Assembly (NCBI GenBank): GCA_910579395.1
Contig: CAJTUC010000009.1
Span: 49,154-113,153 of the forward strand
Source of the DNA: an uncultured Lachnospiraceae bacterium
GTDB taxonomy: Bacteria > Bacillota > Clostridia > Lachnospirales > Lachnospiraceae
Reading direction: 5' to 3'
Length of the DNA stretch: 64,000 nt
Below the pieces are notes generated by a model, which saw nothing but the letters and a program-made list of their open reading frames with translations, did not search any database and was not told where the DNA came from. Of this stretch, positions 61,675-64,000 are shown one piece after another. Position 1 is the first letter of the stretch; the number at the start of each line of letters is the position of its first letter. The position numbers were made by a program, and so were the translations under genes.

Positions 61675-61815
61675 ATTCCGCTTCGCGGAATTTAAGATTT
61701 GTACGGAGAATGCCGCATCTCAGGCATTCTCCAGTGTGAGAAAGACTTGCACGCAAGTCGTAGTACTTCTTGGCGAAATGCCCTTTGGCATGAGTCTTAG
61801 AAGTACTTCTCACAC
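61675..61815 (-). repeat. Stop-codon-associated structured repeat (family I, copy 5, complete)
   Basis: Between the hydrogenase and gltX. The hydrogenase stop TAG leads into GTGTGAGAAGTACTTCTAAG. Outer arms GTGTGAGAA/TTCTCACAC enclose AGTACTTCT/AGAAGTACT, ATGCC/GGCAT and GACTTGC/GCAAGTC. After the outer arm come GGAGAATGCC/GGCATTCTCC (perfect 10 bp, 61705-61732) and ATTCCGC/GCGGAAT (61675-61691). It is the best-preserved copy. Confidence 0.8.
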
Positions 61816-63290
61816 TATTTCTCGGGAATTTTCTGCGCTGCAGCCGCTTTAAAGTTTCCTACCGCTTTTGCCGCCTGCGGAATCGCGATATTCGTACCGG
61901 CGCCGGCAATACAGCCGCCCGGACATGCCATTCCTTCAATCAGACAGCCGTTCTTCTTTCCGGCCTTGGCAAGCATCAGCATTTTCCGGCATTCGGAAAG
62001 GCTTTCCGCGTGTTCGATATTGACTTGCACATCCGGATAATATTCCCGGATACATTCTTCAATCGCGCTTGCGACACCGCCCGCGACGCCGTATCCGCGG
62101 CCTGCGCCGGTCGCACCTTTCAGCTCGTCCAGTGCCTGAATCTCTTTCAGTAAAATGCCTTTTGCCTCAAACATACCGGCGAGTTCCTCAAAGGTAATGA
62201 CGAAATCCACATCCGAACGAATCGTTCTTCTGGACGCTTCCAGTTTCTTAGAGGCACAGGGCCCGATAAAAACGACTTTTGCATCGGGATGTTCTTCTTT
62301 GATCACACGCGCCGTCGCCACCATAGGCGTCAGGGCGTTGGATATTTTATCGATTGTTTCCGGGAAAAACTTCTTGGCAAGCACCGACCATGAAGGACAG
62401 CAGGACGTCAGGCTGAACGGCAGATTTCCAGTGGCAACTTCTTTCGCATAATGCTCCGCTTCCGCAAGCGCACCCATATCCGCGCCGATTGCCGTCTCAT
62501 AAACATCGTAAAATCCCAGTTCTTTCAAGGCAGTCTTTAACATATCCGGCGTTACATCAGGGCCGAACTGCCCCACAAAAGCAGGCGCTACCTGAGCGAT
62601 GATCTTCTGCCCCGACTGAATAGCGCGAATCAGCTGGAAAATCTGCGATTTATCAGCAATCGCACCGAACGGACAGTTTACCATGCACTGTCCGCAGGAA
62701 ACGCATAATTCATTGTCGATGACCGCTCTTCCCTTTGCATCATTCTTAATGGCATTGACACCGCAGGCTCCGGCACACGGCCTTACCTGATGGGATATCG
62801 CATCATAAGGGCAGATTGCTTTACACTTTCCACACTTGATGCACTTTTCCTGGTCGATAACGGATTTACCGTTCTTCATGGAAATCGCATCCCGCGGGCA
62901 GACTTCCCTGCACGGATGCGCCACACAGCCCATGCACTTATCCGTCACCTGATAACAGTTCTCCGGACAGGCATTGCACGCGGACGGAATGACCTGCATC
63001 AACGGCGGTTCATAATATTTCTCAGAAATATTGCTTTCTTCCAACCCTTGTGTCAAATGGACAAGCTGATTCTCCGGCCGGAGGGACAACCCCATTGCCA
63101 GCCGGATCCGTTCTCTCGTGATTGCCCGCTCTCTGTATATGCTTTCATACTCTGACTCATCGTAATCTACAATCTTATATGGCAGAGCTTCCATATCATC
63201 CTTTAAGTTTTCTGAAGTATACGCCAGATTGGCCACTTCTTTAAAAATCCGGCGCCTGTTCTTACGAACCTGGGTATCTATTCCTCTCAT
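61815..63290 (-). CDS. Monomeric [FeFe] hydrogenase
   Basis: A 491-residue iron-only hydrogenase producing or taking up H2, probably with ferredoxin. The N-terminal helical part has no sequence I recognise. Cysteine clusters for FeS centres follow (CNACPENC, CMGCVAHPCREVCP, CIKCGKCKAICP, CVSCGQCMVNCP). The H-cluster motifs are TSCCPSW (295-301), GPCASKKLE (343-351) and EGMACPGGC (452-460). The second motif begins GPC, not the usual MPC, which suggests the group B-like type. I chose the ATG at 63290, eight bases after GAGG; an ATG at 63296 is close. Confidence 0.92.
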   Translation of the reverse strand: MRGIDTQVRKNRRRIFKEVANLAYTSENLKDDMEALPYKIVDYDESEYESIYRERAITRERIRLAMGLSLRPENQLVHLTQGLEESNISEKYYEPPLMQVIPSACNACPENCYQVTDKCMGCVAHPCREVCPRDAISMKNGKSVIDQEKCIKCGKCKAICPYDAISHQVRPCAGACGVNAIKNDAKGRAVIDNELCVSCGQCMVNCPFGAIADKSQIFQLIRAIQSGQKIIAQVAPAFVGQFGPDVTPDMLKTALKELGFYDVYETAIGADMGALAEAEHYAKEVATGNLPFSLTSCCPSWSVLAKKFFPETIDKISNALTPMVATARVIKEEHPDAKVVFIGPCASKKLEASRRTIRSDVDFVITFEELAGMFEAKGILLKEIQALDELKGATGAGRGYGVAGGVASAIEECIREYYPDVQVNIEHAESLSECRKMLMLAKAGKKNGCLIEGMACPGGCIAGAGTNIAIPQAAKAVGNFKAAAAQKIPEK

Positions 63291-63314
63291 ACGCATGACC
63301 TCACTTGTATCTCT

Positions 63315-63343
63315 ATTTTTGCACAAACTTATGCGGAAGTCAA
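63315..63343 (-). promoter_or_regulatory. Probable promoter of the hydrogenase
   Basis: Minus-strand TTGACT (63338-63343) and AAAAAT (63315-63320), spaced 17 bases. The -35 box is strong and the -10 box weak. Confidence 0.5.
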
Positions 63344-63369
63344 CAATCCGACGAAAAAGCAAGTTGCAA

Positions 63370-63395
63370 ACGGGCTCCGGCCAGGCGGAGCCCGT
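63370..63395 (-). terminator. Terminator after the GldG-like gene
   Basis: A perfect 10-bp stem ACGGGCTCCG/CGGAGCCCGT with a six-base loop, eight bases past the stop. The tail is TTGCAACTTGCTTTTT on the minus strand, so the T run is imperfect. Confidence 0.65.
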
Positions 63396-63402
63396 CTGTA
63401 TG

Positions 63403-64000
63403 TTAACCTCTCCGCCGCCTGAACCAAATGATAAAGCCAATGACGAGCAGGCACAAAGGCAGGATAACGACCGACAGCAGGCCGACGATGGCCGCGGTTC
63501 TCGTCGAAAACGTCATCATGGCCGTATAAAGTTTCATCGGAATAAAAATCGTACTCTTCTGCTCCACGAGCGTTCCGATGATATTGCCAAAAGCCCTGAC
63601 ATTGTTTCCCGGCACGATACTGTCCGCGTCTTCCGTAAAGAAAAACTCCACGGCAACAACGACGCCATTTGAAATTTCATTGTTCTCCACTGTCTTTTTG
63701 GCCCGTACCGCAATGACGAAGGGACCTTCCTGATCATTATCCGTCTTATTAAAGTCGGTCTCTATTTCCAGTTCTTCCGGCTGATATGTTTTGCTGTAGG
63801 ATGTCTCTTTTGTCAGAAGCAGCGGCGCATAGAGAATATCCTGCACGGCTTCGTCATAGAGAAGTCCCTGCGCATAAGGCGCAAAAACAACCGAGTCGGC
63901 AACGCTCTCCGTCATTTCATCATATACGACCTGCGGAAATAACAGATAGGGAATCTGCCCATAATAAGAATCCGCATCTTCTTCCAGAATAATGCCTTCC
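63403..64000 (-). CDS. GldG-like ABC-associated membrane protein, C-terminal part
   Basis: The frame is open from the window edge, so the gene is incomplete; 198 codons are visible before the stop. The sequence resembles the C-terminal region of GldG/ABC-type uncharacterised transport proteins: ILEEDADSYYGQIPYLLFPQ at the edge, an extracytoplasmic region with TYQPEELEIETDF, then one membrane helix (AAIVGLLSVVILPLCLLVIGFIIWF) and a basic RRRRG end. By family it would be the substrate-side subunit that works with an ABC ATPase and permease, probably encoded just outside the window. Assignment rests on pattern only. Confidence 0.6.
   Translation of the reverse strand, partial: EGIILEEDADSYYGQIPYLLFPQVVYDEMTESVADSVVFAPYAQGLLYDEAVQDILYAPLLLTKETSYSKTYQPEELEIETDFNKTDNDQEGPFVIAVRAKKTVENNEISNGVVVAVEFFFTEDADSIVPGNNVRAFGNIIGTLVEQKSTIFIPMKLYTAMMTFSTRTAAIVGLLSVVILPLCLLVIGFIIWFRRRRG

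Noticed and set aside
1..64000. CRISPR array, tRNA/rRNA genes, prophage, defence island or a new multi-gene system
   Set aside because: Gaps between genes were read on both strands; none holds regularly spaced repeats, a tRNA-like fold or phage or defence genes, and nearly all coding sequence belongs to known families.

Overview
This window looks like a chromosomal segment of a rod-shaped, anaerobic Clostridia, most probably a Lachnospiraceae. The evidence is the gene content and order: a combined RadC/MreBCD/PBP2/MinCDE/RodA operon, a mutS-mutL-miaA block, a SepF/YggS/HlyD-like block, an N-acetylglucosamine PTS operon, two methyl-accepting chemotaxis proteins, a monomeric [FeFe] hydrogenase, and strong AGGAGG-type ribosome binding sites with several TTG/GTG starts. 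Almost every gene is on the minus strand. Only a histidine phosphatase (about 52.9-53.7 kb) and a DUF1292 protein (about 58.0-58.3 kb) lie on the plus strand. No rRNA, tRNA, CRISPR array, prophage or intact insertion sequence was seen.

Layout, in plus coordinates (transcription mostly runs right to left). 0-6 kb: RluD, LspA, AroB, SepF, YggS, an HlyD-like membrane protein and a small P-loop protein. 6-17 kb: cell-shape and division operon radC-mreB-mreC-mreD-PBP2-minC-minD-minE-rodA-mgsA-dacA. 17-26 kb: a methionine gamma-lyase-like protein, MiaA, MutL, MutS, MiaB. 26.0-26.7 kb: a gene graveyard with a broken RelE/ParE toxin, a broken antitoxin and a relic of a second miaB 5' end. 26.8-33 kb: a chemoreceptor, then nagA-nagB-nagE-IIA under a strong promoter with a leader hairpin. 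33-38 kb: DegV (FakB type), RecG, a FakA-type kinase and Asp23. 38-44 kb: Nudix, class B PBP, FtsW, peptidase U32, ZapA. 44-50 kb: RuvB, a chemoreceptor, RuvA, Gx transporter, NusG_II protein, DUF4037, TPR. 50-58 kb: HflC/HflK, phosphatase, TrpS, a His/Cys-rich peptide, DUF5662 and a GH13-like protein. 58-64 kb: DUF1292, a UvrD helicase, GltX, [FeFe] hydrogenase and the end of a GldG-like protein.

The genes group into envelope growth and division (Mre, Min, RodA/PBP2, FtsW/PBP, SepF, ZapA, DacA), DNA repair and recombination (MutSL, RuvAB, RecG, UvrD, RadC), tRNA/rRNA modification (MiaA, MiaB, RluD, U32) and amino-sugar uptake. I found no large new multi-gene system. The most unusual signals are outside or at the edges of genes: structured repeats that begin at the stop codon of the upstream gene and keep their fold while changing sequence; a second repeat family that ends in the ribosome binding region of the next gene; a 167-bp element bounded by 32-bp perfect inverted repeats; an attenuator-like leader before a chemoreceptor gene; and a GH13 protein that appears to have lost its catalytic residues.
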